Shown here piece after piece: positions 50,701 to 62,450 of a stretch of DNA of 64,000 bases; positions within the stretch are counted from its first letter, which is position 1, and every line of letters starts with the position of its first letter. The notes below the pieces were generated by a model. The model worked only from the letters and a program-made list of their open reading frames with translations. It made no database searches and had not been told where the DNA came from. Made by a program: the position numbers and the translations under genes. The stretch is from Balaenoptera acutorostrata (lineage: Eukaryota > Chordata > Mammalia > Artiodactyla > Balaenopteridae). The stretch spans positions 60,319,111 through 60,383,110 of the forward strand of contig NC_080075.1 of assembly GCF_949987535.1 (NCBI RefSeq). The letters run 5' to 3'.

Positions 50701-51635
50701 AAAAATTCAGACACTGCTGTTTACCTCAGATACGTTTAAAGCATAAGTACACAGAAAAGTAGGAACTAAAAAAAAAAAAGATAAAAGAAAAAAAGACATT
50801 TAATAGGCAAATAAACTACAACTGCATGCTTTAACGTAAATGAATCTCCCAAAGCAGGTTACATAAGAATACCGCCACACAATTCTAATTTATTAAGGGC
50901 AAAATAGGTAAAACTAAAATATTAATGGCTTATGAATGAATACGTATGTGATATAACCATAAAGAAAGGCATGGGAATGATAACACAATAATCAGGAGTA
51001 TAGTCACTCCTGGAGAATAGGATAGCAAAGTAATTGGGAGGAGAACACAGTGATTAATGAGGGGTAAATAATACTCCATTTCTTAAGCTGCATGGAGAGA
51101 ACTTGGGTGTTAATTTATTCCATACTCTTTAAACTTTGTATGTGCATTATGCAATTGTAAGGGGAAAAGGTGGTAGAATTTATTGGACTATATAAAATAG
51201 TCCTGGGGTGGGGGAGGTTTTAGACAATGTTGGCCACAGAGGGCTCCATTATCACCAAGATTCTGGTTCCTCTGTTTTTAGGTCTACACTCCTCCGTGTG
51301 TCAGTTGAATCTTATCCTCCTTGTAAAGGTGGTTGTTGCAGTTCTGGTTTATATCTATATGAACACAAGACCATCCTGAAAAGGAGAGCTTCTCTTATTC
51401 AAACTATCAGGCAAAAGTCCTTGACTTCGCACATTAAAGCTATGAAGATTACGTCCCTGCCAGAACCAATCCCTGTGATGAGGAAATTGGGACAAGGCCA
51501 GTCACTCTCCACCCAGGATGTGGGGTGGAGGGTGTGGAGGCAACCAGCTCTGGTTGGGGGAACAACTCTGTGCAGTTTGCCTGAGACTTGACATGTTTTA
51601 GTTGATAGTTCTGTGTCCCACAGAACCCCTTAATG
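50701..51635. other. Unique or unrecognised old-repeat sequence
   Basis: 51208-51591 is open for 127 codons but encodes nothing recognisable; its wording (CCAGAACCAATCCCTGTGAT, GAGGAAATTGGG) hints at an ancient LTR or DNA-transposon remnant. No gene is called. Confidence 0.4.
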
Positions 51636-51791
51636 CCAGGCAAACTGAGATGACTGGTCACCATACAACTAATAGGATAGACATAAACATCAGCTGCCCC
51701 AAAAAACCCATGACCAGGCAAACAGAGATGACTGGTCACCATACAACTAATAAGATAGACATAAACATCAGCTGCCCCCAAAAACCCATGG
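51636..51791. repeat. 78-bp tandem duplication
   Basis: Unit 1 at 51636-51713 and unit 2 at 51714-51791 both begin CCAGGCAAAC and contain GATGACTGGTCACCATACAA and ACATAAACATCAGCTGCCCC. They differ at only a few positions (CTGAG/CAGAG, AATAGG/AATAAG). In one frame the unit is exactly 26 codons, so a 75-codon open frame (51602-51829) carries a repeated peptide; this is probably incidental. Confidence 0.95.
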
Positions 51792-52551
51792 TCAAGTGCT
51801 GCTACCGGGAAGTAGATTTGAATAAATGACTGTCTATTTCTACTTCCTCTCAATAGACATCTTTCTCCCATAGGAACTATTGAATCTTTTTCAATTACAA
51901 AATTCCAGACTCTATAAAGGATTTCTTAAAATTTGTATCTCTTCCTCTTAAGTGACTAATTAATATTCCTCATGTTTTCTAATGTTATTTGATGGAATTT
52001 TCTAGTATGTCAGCAGTATTCCTAAACCTTCTTTAGAATCAGAGCCCTAAAACATGAGATCCTCTGGAGGGTGTTGTGTAACATTTCACAGGTTCAGAGA
52101 TGTTTTCTCAGCTATTCCCCAAATCCTCACTGAGGTGGAGCTAGAATGATCTGTCGTCTGAGAAAGATCTGTTACTTCCTGGAATAAAAAGGGCCTTAAT
52201 GACCATTTTATTTAGAGTGATATAGTTTATTAATTTTTTCTTGTTAAAGTATAGCAAATAGTATCCTAGTTAATTTCTTAATTTGTCTCAATCTATGCTT
52301 CTCATTGTTTGCAAATATTCTACTAGTTCCCCTGATGAGCTTGTAAAACAGAAAGTTTTACAGTTAGTTTAATTTCTCTCATTTTCTGTTTGGTTTGCAC
52401 TGTGTCTAAATGTGTGAAACTGAGACTCAGAGGTTCTGTCCAACTAGTATCAAAAAACTAGTACCATCAATGAAAATATTAAGCTATTTGATCATTATTA
52501 TGTAAAACAGATAGGAATAATTTGGTATGTTTTACATATTTCACTTGATTA
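51792..52551. other. Unique sequence, nothing recognised
   Basis: AT-rich sequence with no exon or clear repeat. Confidence 0.45.
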
Positions 52552-52790
52552 ATTTCAAGGATGGTTTATAGAATCTCCAGGAATCCTTGTTAAAAATGAA
52601 GATTTTAGGGTCCTGCTCAAGATTTTGAAATTCAGTAATTTGGGATGGTAGGGACCATGCTACTGCTTGGAACAAGGATCCGAGACTAACCCTCATTGAA
52701 ATCACCTCTGGTGTATTTATAAATGCAGATAGCAGGCTGGAGCCTCCAGAGACACTAATTCCAAAGTTTGTAGACAACCATGGAATCTCC
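52552..52790. mobile_element. Two MER5-like (hAT-Charlie) remnants
   Basis: GAATCTCCAGGAATCCTTGTTAAAAATG is close to the MER5 terminal word. A second partial set follows (ATTGAAATCACCTCTGGTG, TAAATGCAGATAGCAGGCTG, TCCAGAGACACTAATTCC). These palindromic non-autonomous DNA transposons are ancient and inactive. Confidence 0.55.
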
Positions 52791-53236
52791 AGTTCAGAGA
52801 GAGTCTGAAATCAGACTGGTATAATTCCACCATAGTTGAAGCTTGAATTATGTTTGTTATCATAGAGATTGGACAACGTGAGGGGATTGAAACCCATGAG
52901 GTTTCAATGAGAAATGTCATGGAAAGCCCCTGTGCCAAAAAAAAACAATTGTGATTTGGAGGTCTTTTGGAATACAATTACACAGCTAACAGCAGTGATT
53001 GTTAATATGATGAGTAGCAAAACAGCCACTCTTTTGAATTACAATTTTGTCAGAGTTGATCAACCATTTCCCCTCCAAGCCTTTGGAAGTAAATCCCATT
53101 ATAGAACAGGGTTCTTTTTCCCCCTGGTGTATATTGACCAAGGACATATTCTGGTCAAGAATTCATTTAGTAGCTTTGCTGTATCCACACAGGAAATGGC
53201 TGTGACCTTTCCAGTCCGGAAGGTTATGCAATTTGA
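52791..53236. other. Unique sequence
   Basis: A 111-codon open frame (52914-53249) has no recognisable domain and is treated as chance. No repeat is recognised. Confidence 0.4.
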
Positions 53237-53301
53237 CAGGCGGCACTGAGCCAATCCCTCCAACCACGCGGCACAGACCACCGCGCACTGTCCTCCCGAG
53301 G
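53237..53301. promoter_or_regulatory. Small CpG-dense spot (possible conserved or regulatory element)
   Basis: Six CpG dinucleotides occur within about 65 bases (AGGCGGCAC, CCACGCGGCAC, ACCGCGCAC, CCCGAGG) in a window otherwise almost free of CpG. It is too small to be a CpG island. It could be a conserved non-coding element or a retained regulatory site; there is no TATA box or gene next to it. Confidence 0.3.
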
Positions 53302-53529
53302 CATGCTGTTACTCATGTTGTTTAATCACACTGGGCATGTCTGGAGCTGAACGTCACTCAGGATATCAGAAAGGCAGAAAAACCGTGTTACTGATCCTGT
53401 AGAAACCCTCAGTGAGAAGCAACATTCATAGCTGGCTGGTTATTTAATGGATGCATTGCGTTCACTTCCAAAAATGTCGTCCCCTTGTGTCTCTGTTACC
53501 TGCCACCACATCCAACTGCAGCTCCAAAC

Positions 53530-53664
53530 ATGAATTTTGATTTGTCAGAAATTATAGAACTTGTTAAAAATGAAAATAAAACATTAGATGACTTCTTTGC
53601 TTCACATGATGTACAGAAAAATGAATCACAGCCCCGACTTAATGACAGCTTATACCCTAGTTAG
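53530..53664 (+). other. 44-codon small ORF of unknown status
   Basis: ATG at 53530, stop TAG at 53662-53664. The peptide begins MNFDLSEIIELVKNENK and is acidic/polar with an amphipathic-looking start. The frame stays open about 110 bases further upstream. A CTGCAG that could act as a 3' splice acceptor lies just before the ATG. A frame of this size is common by chance in AT-rich DNA, so this is a weak candidate for an exon or conserved peptide. I do not recognise the sequence. Confidence 0.2.
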
Positions 53665-56459
53665 GGTACTAACACTAATACGTTTCCTATCGGACTCCTT
53701 CATTTACCAAATGTTAGCTCTATTTTGACCTATGTCAGGAAAAAAGCATATCTCCTCTCTCTCTTTAACACACACACATACACACACAGCACTTGTATTC
53801 ATCACAGATTTTGGTGGTCTAGCTACATTGCTGAAGATTCAAGAGTGAGAGTGAAGGTTAACATCACACAATTCAAGTAAGTAGATCATGATTATTATTA
53901 GAAAACAAAACAATTAGGAAAAAAAAAAGGTGTGTAATATTTTATTTTTAAGAAAAGGGAAGGAAATCCCCAACTGCTCTACTAATATTTTGTGCCATGC
54001 CTGTATTGAACTTTCTGTTGTTGAGACTATGCTTCCATTTAATCCCCTTCAGTTTGTTTTTCAAATGTATTCTGTATATAATATATAGTTTTGGATATTT
54101 ATAAGAATGAATTCCCACTGTCTCTAATTGATTCCTCGGTTGTCTCTGTCTCTTCCATTCTCCCCCTCCCCCAGCTCCTGATTTTTTCAGGAACAATATG
54201 AATTCTTATTTTCTCATTTAGAGCAATTCAGCCAGACATGTGTGTCATCAAATTTCAACCTCTACCCCAAGTTCCTTATCAAAATATTTCCATGAAAGAA
54301 ATGCAGCTTTCTTCCCCAGGAGAAGTCTAGTGAATAAAAGTTTCTTCACCTTCAATTTCTGAAACAACATTGAAAAACACAAAAGAATGTTCATTAAAGT
54401 GCTAAATTGTGTGGTGCAAGGAAAGGGTTACGGAGGTGTGAGAAGACTGAAAGGATCGTGATGGCTGGAGTATGTAAGGACTCGCTGATGTGCCCTTCCG
54501 ACGTGTTTCCAGAGCAATTTATGATTCAAGGAATCAATGCTCATATATTTGCTGTTAATTTGGTTCTGTTTTCATTAAAAACTAAGCTCACTGAGGACAG
54601 ACATTATGCCTGTACCACTATTTTATACTGCCAACACTGAGAACAAGGTTTTAGGAAAATAGGGAGTCAATCAATTTTAAATGAAGGGCTGGCTTGACTG
54701 AGTCTTGAAAAATGCATAAGATTAAGGTGGTTTGAAGTAAAAAGAGGAAGCTTTACCAGCAGAAAGAATAAAATGAGTCAATTGGTGGAGAATTTAAAGA
54801 CTAAAGAAACAGAATTACAGTAGAGTAGAGCTGACAAATATTGAGAAGTGAGTGTGTTTAATTTAGAAAGTGGTCAGAAAAAGGGAAACTTGAATGCCTG
54901 TTGGAGGAGGTTAGATTCACTGTTGCAGAAAATACAATGATCAGAGTTTTTTGAACATAGCAACAAAACAATTAAAAGGATATTTTAGAAGATTAGTATC
55001 CACGAAGCTTAAACAGTATACCTAGTTTGAGGATCACTTATGACCCTTGCTTTATAAGAGTGTCTAAAGTATTTGGGTTTCTCATTTTAAGTCAGAGTTG
55101 CTCTCTTTTTCTCCTCCATTTCTTTCTCTTTATGTGTCTTTCACACCATTTCCAGTCTATCAAACAGGAAACTATACATACCTTAGGCCTATTCTATCAA
55201 GTGAAAAATACTTGAAAAACTCACTAAGAAAGAGGCAAGTAGGGTCTTAAAATATAGGCTATCCTGGAGTGATCTGCAAAAGCACTGAAAGTGGAGACCA
55301 AAACTTAACACTCAGGAGTTACTATAGGAGCAGTTTTAATCACCACAGTAGGTTTGGAATTTTGTAGGGTGGCGAAGCAAGTAATTTGGACTTCAGAGTA
55401 CAACTCAAACCACACAGAATAAATAATAGGTTAATAGCTTATTAATAAGGTTGATCTATTTGCCAGCAAAGGCAAAATTAAGCCATAAGTGTTTACATTA
55501 CATAAATCTCTGATAGCTATCATTCTTCCTATTGTGATCACCCTGTAAACACAGGATAGATCCCCATCCAAGTTTTAGATTGGATGTTATCACTGATACC
55601 ACACACACACCAATATGGTATGAAAACTTATTATTTACATAATAAGACTTTCTAGAGAGACAAGGGCATATCTCCCTAGATGAACCAAAAGTGGCTTAAG
55701 ATAGCCGGGAAAGGTTTCTGGCTGTAGGTTTTTACTACGATAACGGGGTAGGGCCGAGATGAGGGTTTCTGCTGGTGGGCAGGGGTGTGCATGGTTTGAA
55801 CTTCCCATTGGCACCGAAGGAGAAAGCACCCAGGCTTTCTTAACAGCTTGCCCAGATTCAGGGCACAGGGCAGAGACGGAAAAGGGAGAGGTAATTCTAA
55901 AAGCTATCAGAAGTTAAACATTAAAAAAATGAAGTTAGACTCTTTATTTTACTTTCATAGTTAGGTTTGTTTAATTTGCCTCAGTATCCAACATCACAAT
56001 AGGTTTTTGGGTTTTTTTTAAGAGAAAGACATACATATTTGCCTTTCCCCAAGTAACCTTATATAATATGATATTAGCTCATGGTGTTATAATAATGCAT
56101 TGCCCCTAAATACTAGTCACTATGATCAGTTCTCCAACATCATTTCACTCTAAACAATAATCTCATTCCCATGGTCAGAGATTAGTTTAGAAACAGGCAT
56201 GTGATGGTAACCTGGCCAATGAGACTTGAGAGGAAGCTTACTGGGGAATTCTGGGTGGGATTTCATCACTCCGAAAGAGAAAACAAAGAGAAGAGATTGT
56301 TATGGTTTTTGGTAGTTGCCAAGCCTGAAAGTGGTACCTGAAAGTCCTAAAGTTAAAATATTTTAATTTCTATACCTTGTTTTATAGAAACACTTTGGCC
56401 AAAGAACAAATTTTTATGTATTCAATCATCCTTTTAAATGAACAAGATGGTACCATGGC
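53665..56459. other. Unique sequence with minor repeats
   Basis: An interrupted (CA)n lies at 53770-53789. At 54590-54690, ACAGACATTATGCCTGTACC and ACACTGAGAACAAGGTTTTA resemble an L2/MIR-class 3' end. No exon is recognised. Confidence 0.4.
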
Positions 56460-56665
56460 AATGTGCAAAGAGTATTAGCAACAGTATGGGAAGATCTGGA
56501 TTTCAGCTCCTGTTCTAACATTTACCAGCAATGTGAACTTGAGTGAATAATTTAGTCATTTTGAGCATCAGTTTCTTCAGTTGTAAATAGTGAGTATGTA
56601 TTTATGTATTAATACTCACCAGATATGTTTTGTAGGGTTACTGTGGTAATTATATAATGTTTTAT
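56460..56665 (+). mobile_element. MIR SINE
   Basis: GGAAGATCTGGATTTCAGCT, AACATTTACCAGCAATGTGA, TTGAGCATCAGTTTCTTCAG and GTAGGGTTACTGTGGTAATT follow MIR order. Confidence 0.7.
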
Positions 56666-56970
56666 TCATTACTTAATTCATTAATTAAAATATATTTAAT
56701 GAGGACCTACTATAGCCAAATATTATGCCCAGAGAAAAGACTGGTGAATAAAATAAAGTCCCCACCTTCACAGTGTTTATAGTATACTTTAAGTAAATTT
56801 CTCCACATGTTGTTAGGCCTCAAATACACATAACTATGTGTCTCTGAATGTATTTTGTATGATTTTATTCACCATACATTTATTAGTATCTACCATGTGG
56901 GAAACATTATTTTAGGTGCTGAGAATTTAAAAATGAAGAAGATACAATTCCTTTTGAGATGTAGTCCATG
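56666..56970 (+). mobile_element. L2/MIR-class fragments
   Basis: AATGAGGACCTACTATAGCC…GAATAAAATAAAGTCC and, again at 56875, CATTTATTAGTATCTACCATG…AGGTGCTGAGAATTT are two copies of a common ancient word (TTTATTGAGCACCTACTATG…). The exact family is uncertain. Confidence 0.4.
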
Positions 56971-58059
56971 GCATTTATATTGCATATAACTTAATCTCTT
57001 CAACAATAAAAAGCAAAATACCAGATGAACAAAGCATTAAACAAAGAAAACATTAAATTTTTAGAACAACAGAAAGCCTGGATATAGGCTTAAAAATGTC
57101 AACAAAGGTGTAGCTCTCCTTTCCAAAATTCAGCTCTAAAGGAAGCTAGAAAAGTATATATCTAGCACAGGGGAATAGAATAACATTATTGACTTAGGCA
57201 AATCATGATTCATCATTTGGGACTGAAAACCTTGTTGCTACAAACAGAATTGACAAGAAAAAGGATAAATGGCTCATGGGCAGGCAATTAAAATATCTGT
57301 CACAATATCTGTGTCTATTATATGTTATTATTTAAAAGTAATGATATAACATCTTAATTTATGCAAGGTATTAATTTTGTACTGGGGAGAATCATCCTTA
57401 TATCATGCAGTTGCTAGTCTGTAAGTTGCATGTTTATAAATTTGTGATTTTCATGTTTATATGTTTGGGTATTTTCCCTAAATGGGCTTAACCTAAAGTT
57501 GAAAAGAAATCTGAATGTATAATCCCTTTGGATTTAATTCCTATTTACCTTTGAATTTAATACCACAGACTCCTGAAGGACCTATCCATGGTGCTGGCTA
57601 GATCAAGCAGTTACAACAAAATAATCCATATACTCTGTTTATACAGTAAACCTTAGATATATCTCAGGGAAAGAGGCACATGGCAATTTAAATTCATCAC
57701 AACTCAGCAAAAAAACCAAAATTATTTTGCATTTTTCTCGTCCTTTATAGTTTTTTACAGAATGTCTTACATCTCATTTTACTCACAAAATATGTCTATG
57801 ATGTCAAATGGGAAACATATTCCTTGTTTTATGGGTGAGGTAACTGAAACAGAGGCCTCTGAGTGATTTTTCCAAAAACACACAATATATCAATGTCAGC
57901 AGAAGACTATATTCATTATGGTTGAGGTTGAAAGAATTTGGTAGCACTCCAAGCTCACAACCATATTTGTTGAGCCTGAAAGCTGGCGTTCAAGGATTTG
58001 AGATAATAAGTATTCTTCAAAGTTGAGGAGCCATCTCATCCATATGATATAGAAAAATA
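56971..58059. other. Unique sequence with a reverse MIR-like stretch
   Basis: 57790-57900 contains GTTTTATGGGTGAGGTAACT and ACAGAGGCCTCTGAG, the reversed MIR core. No gene is seen. Confidence 0.4.
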
Positions 58060-58355
58060 CATCCATTAAAAATGATGTTTACCAAGATACTAAAATACAA
58101 AACTAGCAAGAGGTAAAGTCATAAAGAAGCAATTATAAAAAATTGAAAATATAGTCATATGTACTGTATTAATTCTGTGAATGTGTATAATATAGACACA
58201 AATATCAAAGACTAGAAATATAACCACCAAAATATTAAGAGTGATTATCCTTAAGTGGGGTTATGAGGAATCTTAATTTTCATCTTTCCTTTTTATGTGT
58301 TTTTTCCAATTTTTCTATACTGAAAATATATTAGTTTATATAAATGACTTTTTAA
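58060..58355 (+). mobile_element. Old L1-type 3' end fragment
   Basis: CAAAATATTAAGAGTGATTA, CCTTAAGTGGGGTTATGAGG and TTTCCAATTTTTCTATACTG then an A-rich end. This is the wording of a common old LINE 3' terminus. Confidence 0.45.
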
Positions 58356-60355
58356 AAATAAAAATGAGTGGTGCCGTGAGGCAAAAAACAAATCCAATCC
58401 CTTTGATTGTCATAGTTGCCAATTCATTGTCTTGCTTCATGTCATTTTTTTTGCTGTATCTTCAAAGTTGGATCCTCATCCTTCAGAAAACTCCTTGAAC
58501 AAGGAAAGTATGCCTTTCCTTTGGGTATATTTTAATTAAGTACAGGCTTCTCCTTGGGTCTCTATCCCCTCAGGCTTCATTAGAATTGGCCAAGGATTTT
58601 TAAGCCAATAGGAAAAAAATGTCCATTGATCCAAGGCAATTCCATGTGTTTCTATACTAAGAAAGACCAATAGAGATAATGGATTTGTAAACCATTCCCC
58701 AGGATATAGTGATTTCCTTCTGGCTCAAAATCACTACTATTGAAAATAAAATCAAATTATGTGCTACAAAAAGAGACATCCAATAGTGTCTTCTGAAAAA
58801 CAAACAAACAAACCAACATGCCCAGAAACATGTACTTAGAAAATGTAGAAGTCTCACTCTTCAATGATATCATAATTCTTAGTAAGTAAAACTGTCATGA
58901 ATATTTTCTCTGAGCAGTCTTTCTTTTAAAGATCTGGGTTAATATTTATATACTTATCTAGTTCTTATTATAAAAGAGTCTACTCACAAAATATCTTTAC
59001 CTTAAAGATGCTTCAGGAAACGTGTGGTTTTTCTTGCAAGGGTAGGAAGTGATATCAAGTGATAGAGAAATTAATACATATGCAAACAGGGCAGGTGGCT
59101 ATTATGGAGATACACATGAGCATTAACCTTCATTCCTATAATAGTTTCAGCTGAGCTAGCACTTTCCTGCATTGTGCAAGATCTTTACATATGTGATTCT
59201 TATGAATCATTCCAATTTGGAATGAGTGGGTGGCAGCTGTTCTCTTCATTTTATGTGCAGAAAAACTGTACAGAGAAACACCAAAAGACTACCCACCACT
59301 TCCGGTGTCAAGTAAAAGTCAATAGAGATGTGTAAAGAAGCCCAACTCTTTACAGCTAATACACTTAGATTTCAAAGTTACCTTCTGTAAACAACAGCAT
59401 TAAAAGGAATGCATTTTCTAACATACATATATTTTATATTTAAGTGGAAGAAACAATTATATCTCTACATGCCTACCAAAAAAATATAATTAGTGATATC
59501 AATTCCTTGGCAGAAAATGTCAAGAGCTTAAACAAACATCTAAAATGGGAGCCTCCCTAGGTGTCATACCAGCACATACCACAACTATTTAATGATGGGA
59601 TGGCAGCAAATACGTTTCTATACCAAGTAGAAAGATGTCCCTGTTTTCTGTTTTTCTTTTTCTCTTACATTATGTGCCACTAACAGGATCATAGAATGTG
59701 TCGGTTTGAGGCTTATCTTATAGCATTTAGGACTAAAAATTCAAATTTCTGAAGATCTTAAGGAAAATAAAGCCTTATATAAGGGGTTATATTCTTGAGT
59801 AACTATTCTTGACATTTTAATTAGTTTATGGGAATTCTTAGGGCAAATAAAAGGAAAACATTTTTATCATATTCAAATTGCCAACAATAAGAACAAGTTA
59901 TGAATTTTAAAATTACCATAGAAATCAATCTTTTGCCAAAATTTTAACAATTAAGTGGTATTGACACTTGCCTAGAGCCTTCAAATACACAACTTCTCTA
60001 TCATCAGTAACCTTCTTTGCTAAAGCACAAAGGCTACTATCCTAGTGCTGTTTTTCCCCCTCATTGACTCTGGTAGATTCCAGAACTCCACTAACAAATA
60101 GGATGATCATTTGTTTTCAAAGAAACCCCTGCATTTTAAGTGGTTTAGAGTTATCTTAAAATATTTGTAAGTAGAATCTATGTTTTTCTCCATTTTTCCT
60201 GGACAAGCGTATCCATTCTCTTGTACTGGACTTACACTGCTCCCATTGTTGCCTCACTGGGCATAGTTTCCATTCAGATGAAATCTGCAGTCTCAGACTA
60301 AGCAATGCCTATCACATCTACTCATGTTTTCTACACTGTTTCATGAAAAAATTAT
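58356..60355. other. Unique sequence with a reverse MIR-like stretch
   Basis: 59150-59285 (CATTGTGCAAGATCTTTACA…CTCTTCATTTTATGTGCAG…GTACAGAGAAAC) resembles a reversed MIR. No exon or RNA gene is present. Confidence 0.4.
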
Positions 60356-60391
60356 TGCAACAACTGCTTTTAATGCAACAACTGCTTTTAA
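60356..60391. repeat. 18-bp perfect tandem duplication
   Basis: TGCAACAACTGCTTTTAA is repeated exactly, head to tail (60356-60373, 60374-60391). Confidence 0.96.
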
Positions 60392-62387
60392 TCCTTATAT
60401 GTAATTTTAATGTAGAGACAAAAGCTTGAATTTTGTATGATGATATTCATTAAAATCTATGGCGTTTCAAAAACCTATCTTCCGTTGAGCTACAGAGAAT
60501 TTCAAAAGCTTTCTATCTGGTGCTGAAATGCAACCATGAATGGCAATGGATGCTACCTCCTTAATCGCTACCAACAGAACCATCACCAAAATCAATAGGA
60601 GTAGAAATTTCCCTAAAATGCCTTCTTTATTTTATGGCATCCAACAACATATGGGGTGATTCTCATTATTCTCATTCATTTCTGTGATGCCAGAAATTTC
60701 CATTTCATTTAGCAATGAAAATTAACCTTCCAGAAAGATGAAAAATATGGATGTTCTTTTATATTTTTATTATTGAGGTTAAATTTGGTATAAAATCTTT
60801 TACTTATTGAAAATGAGACTTATGTGGCACAATTTTCTGTTCTTAGCCATGAGGAATTTCATTGCTTATCTCCTAAGTCTCAAATATGTTAGGGTTTCTG
60901 TCTACTGGAAAATGTCAGATAACACACTAAATTAAATGAGGTAACGCTTCTTTCCCTTTTTACAAGGCTGCTTAAAGGAATCAGCTTAAATTTAAAAGAG
61001 CAATGTAAAGAAGATAAAAGGTAAATGGTGACTGGTTTGACATTATGAATGTGTAGCTGTTTCCAGGCTGCTTCATGAAAATGTCACAGTCCTGAGGAGA
61101 TTTACCATTTTCTTCACTAAGCCAAATGCTATTGTAACTCATATTCAGTGAAGGTCATCAAATACCATTTACACAACATATATGATAGATTTTTAAGATA
61201 TATCTGCAATAGTCACTGGTCTCAATCATGTTGTCAACCCTTGGAGCTTTGCACCAAGTTAGGATTTGCCAGCCCTGGTTCATGACTGGCCTAGAAGTTA
61301 GTCAGCTGAGACAAAATGTAAAAAATGAGGAAGGGTCAGAGGGAAGGGAGGATGAAAGGAAATGAGTTTTGAAGCCTGACCCATTTAATACTTTAAGAAG
61401 AAAGAGAAGCACGTGAAACCTTGGAAGCATTTTCTCTTCCAAAACATAGGCCTAAGGATAAATGCCTGGGGCCAGCATTTTTATTTTGACTTGAGCTACA
61501 GTTTTAGATCAGTGCGGTCAGTTAATTACTCAGCCGTGCTCAGTTACATTTCATTTGAAATTACCAAGTTAAATATCATACAAGGATGTTTTATCCTCCT
61601 CCAGTGAAATGGTATCTTACTAAATATTAATACATGATCGAAGCATCGATAGTAAACAAATATAACTTTATGGAGGGAAGAAAAAACACCTTGAGCATCT
61701 GTTTATACTCCCCCATCTGCACATTATGTATTAGGAATCGGAAAGAAATTCATACCTCTGAATTTGAATCACAAACAGATTGCTATACGAAATGTGTCCC
61801 ATCACTGGCTTCAGGAAGAACTTCAAATTCGTAGAGCAAAATATAGCACTTCTGTCAGTTTCAAATACCTTATAACTACATGTTAATTTCAAAGGGTTCA
61901 AAATGAGGCTTTGCCAGCTCCATGTCACTAATCCCCACAGTTGGACGGTTGTCAGAGCTGGAGTTTTCATTTACAGTCCAGAGAGGTTAACTGACTTGAG
62001 GAAGAGCAGGTCAGGTCTTTTTTCAGTTCAGTCCCTGAGTTTGGGCCACCTGGGGAATAGGAGTCTTAGGGCCTCAAATACCCTCAAAGTTTCCATCTTT
62101 GAGAGAAACAGAGTCATGTAAAATAAATGTCATATATAAGCAAAGAAGACCAGTAAAAAAAAGAAAAAAATCTCACGTAAGAGGAAAATAGCAATTTTGG
62201 CTTTCTCCTCTCTCCTCTCTTCACAGGTCTCTCAGCACTCCAATCCTCCAGCCCTGCTTTCATTAGTGCAGCCACGGTTTTAATCATTGCCTCAAACACT
62301 TTGGACCATTATTAAAAAAAAAAAAATGGACTCCAAATTTTACAGCTTGGCAAACTAATTATTTAAAAGAGTATCTCTAAAATAAAC
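60392..62387. other. Unique sequence, no gene seen
   Basis: 61945-62010 (AGAGCTGGAGTTTTCATTTA…AGAGAGGTTAACTGACTTGA) looks like a short reversed MIR. Open frames here are short and featureless. Confidence 0.4.
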
Positions 62388-62450
62388 TTCCTCTTTTTCT
62401 TCTTCTTCACCTGCTTCTCCTCTTCCTTCTCCCTCTTCTTCTTCTCCTTC
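62388..62450. repeat. Pyrimidine-rich (CTT/TCC) tract
   Basis: About 63 bases of nearly pure C/T (TTCCTCTTTTTCTTCTTCTT, CTTCTCCTCTTCCTTCTCCC and so on). Low complexity. Confidence 0.93.

Noticed and set aside
51208..51591. 127-codon open frame as a gene
   Set aside because: The peptide has no recognised family, and the DNA resembles decayed repeat sequence; a minus-strand frame of similar length overlaps it.
51602..51829. Repeat-containing protein gene or CRISPR-like array
   Set aside because: There are only two adjacent units with no spacers, and the open frame is short, without recognisable domain or gene context.
52914..53249. 111-codon open frame as a gene
   Set aside because: No recognisable domain, no splice or promoter support, and the length is within chance expectation.
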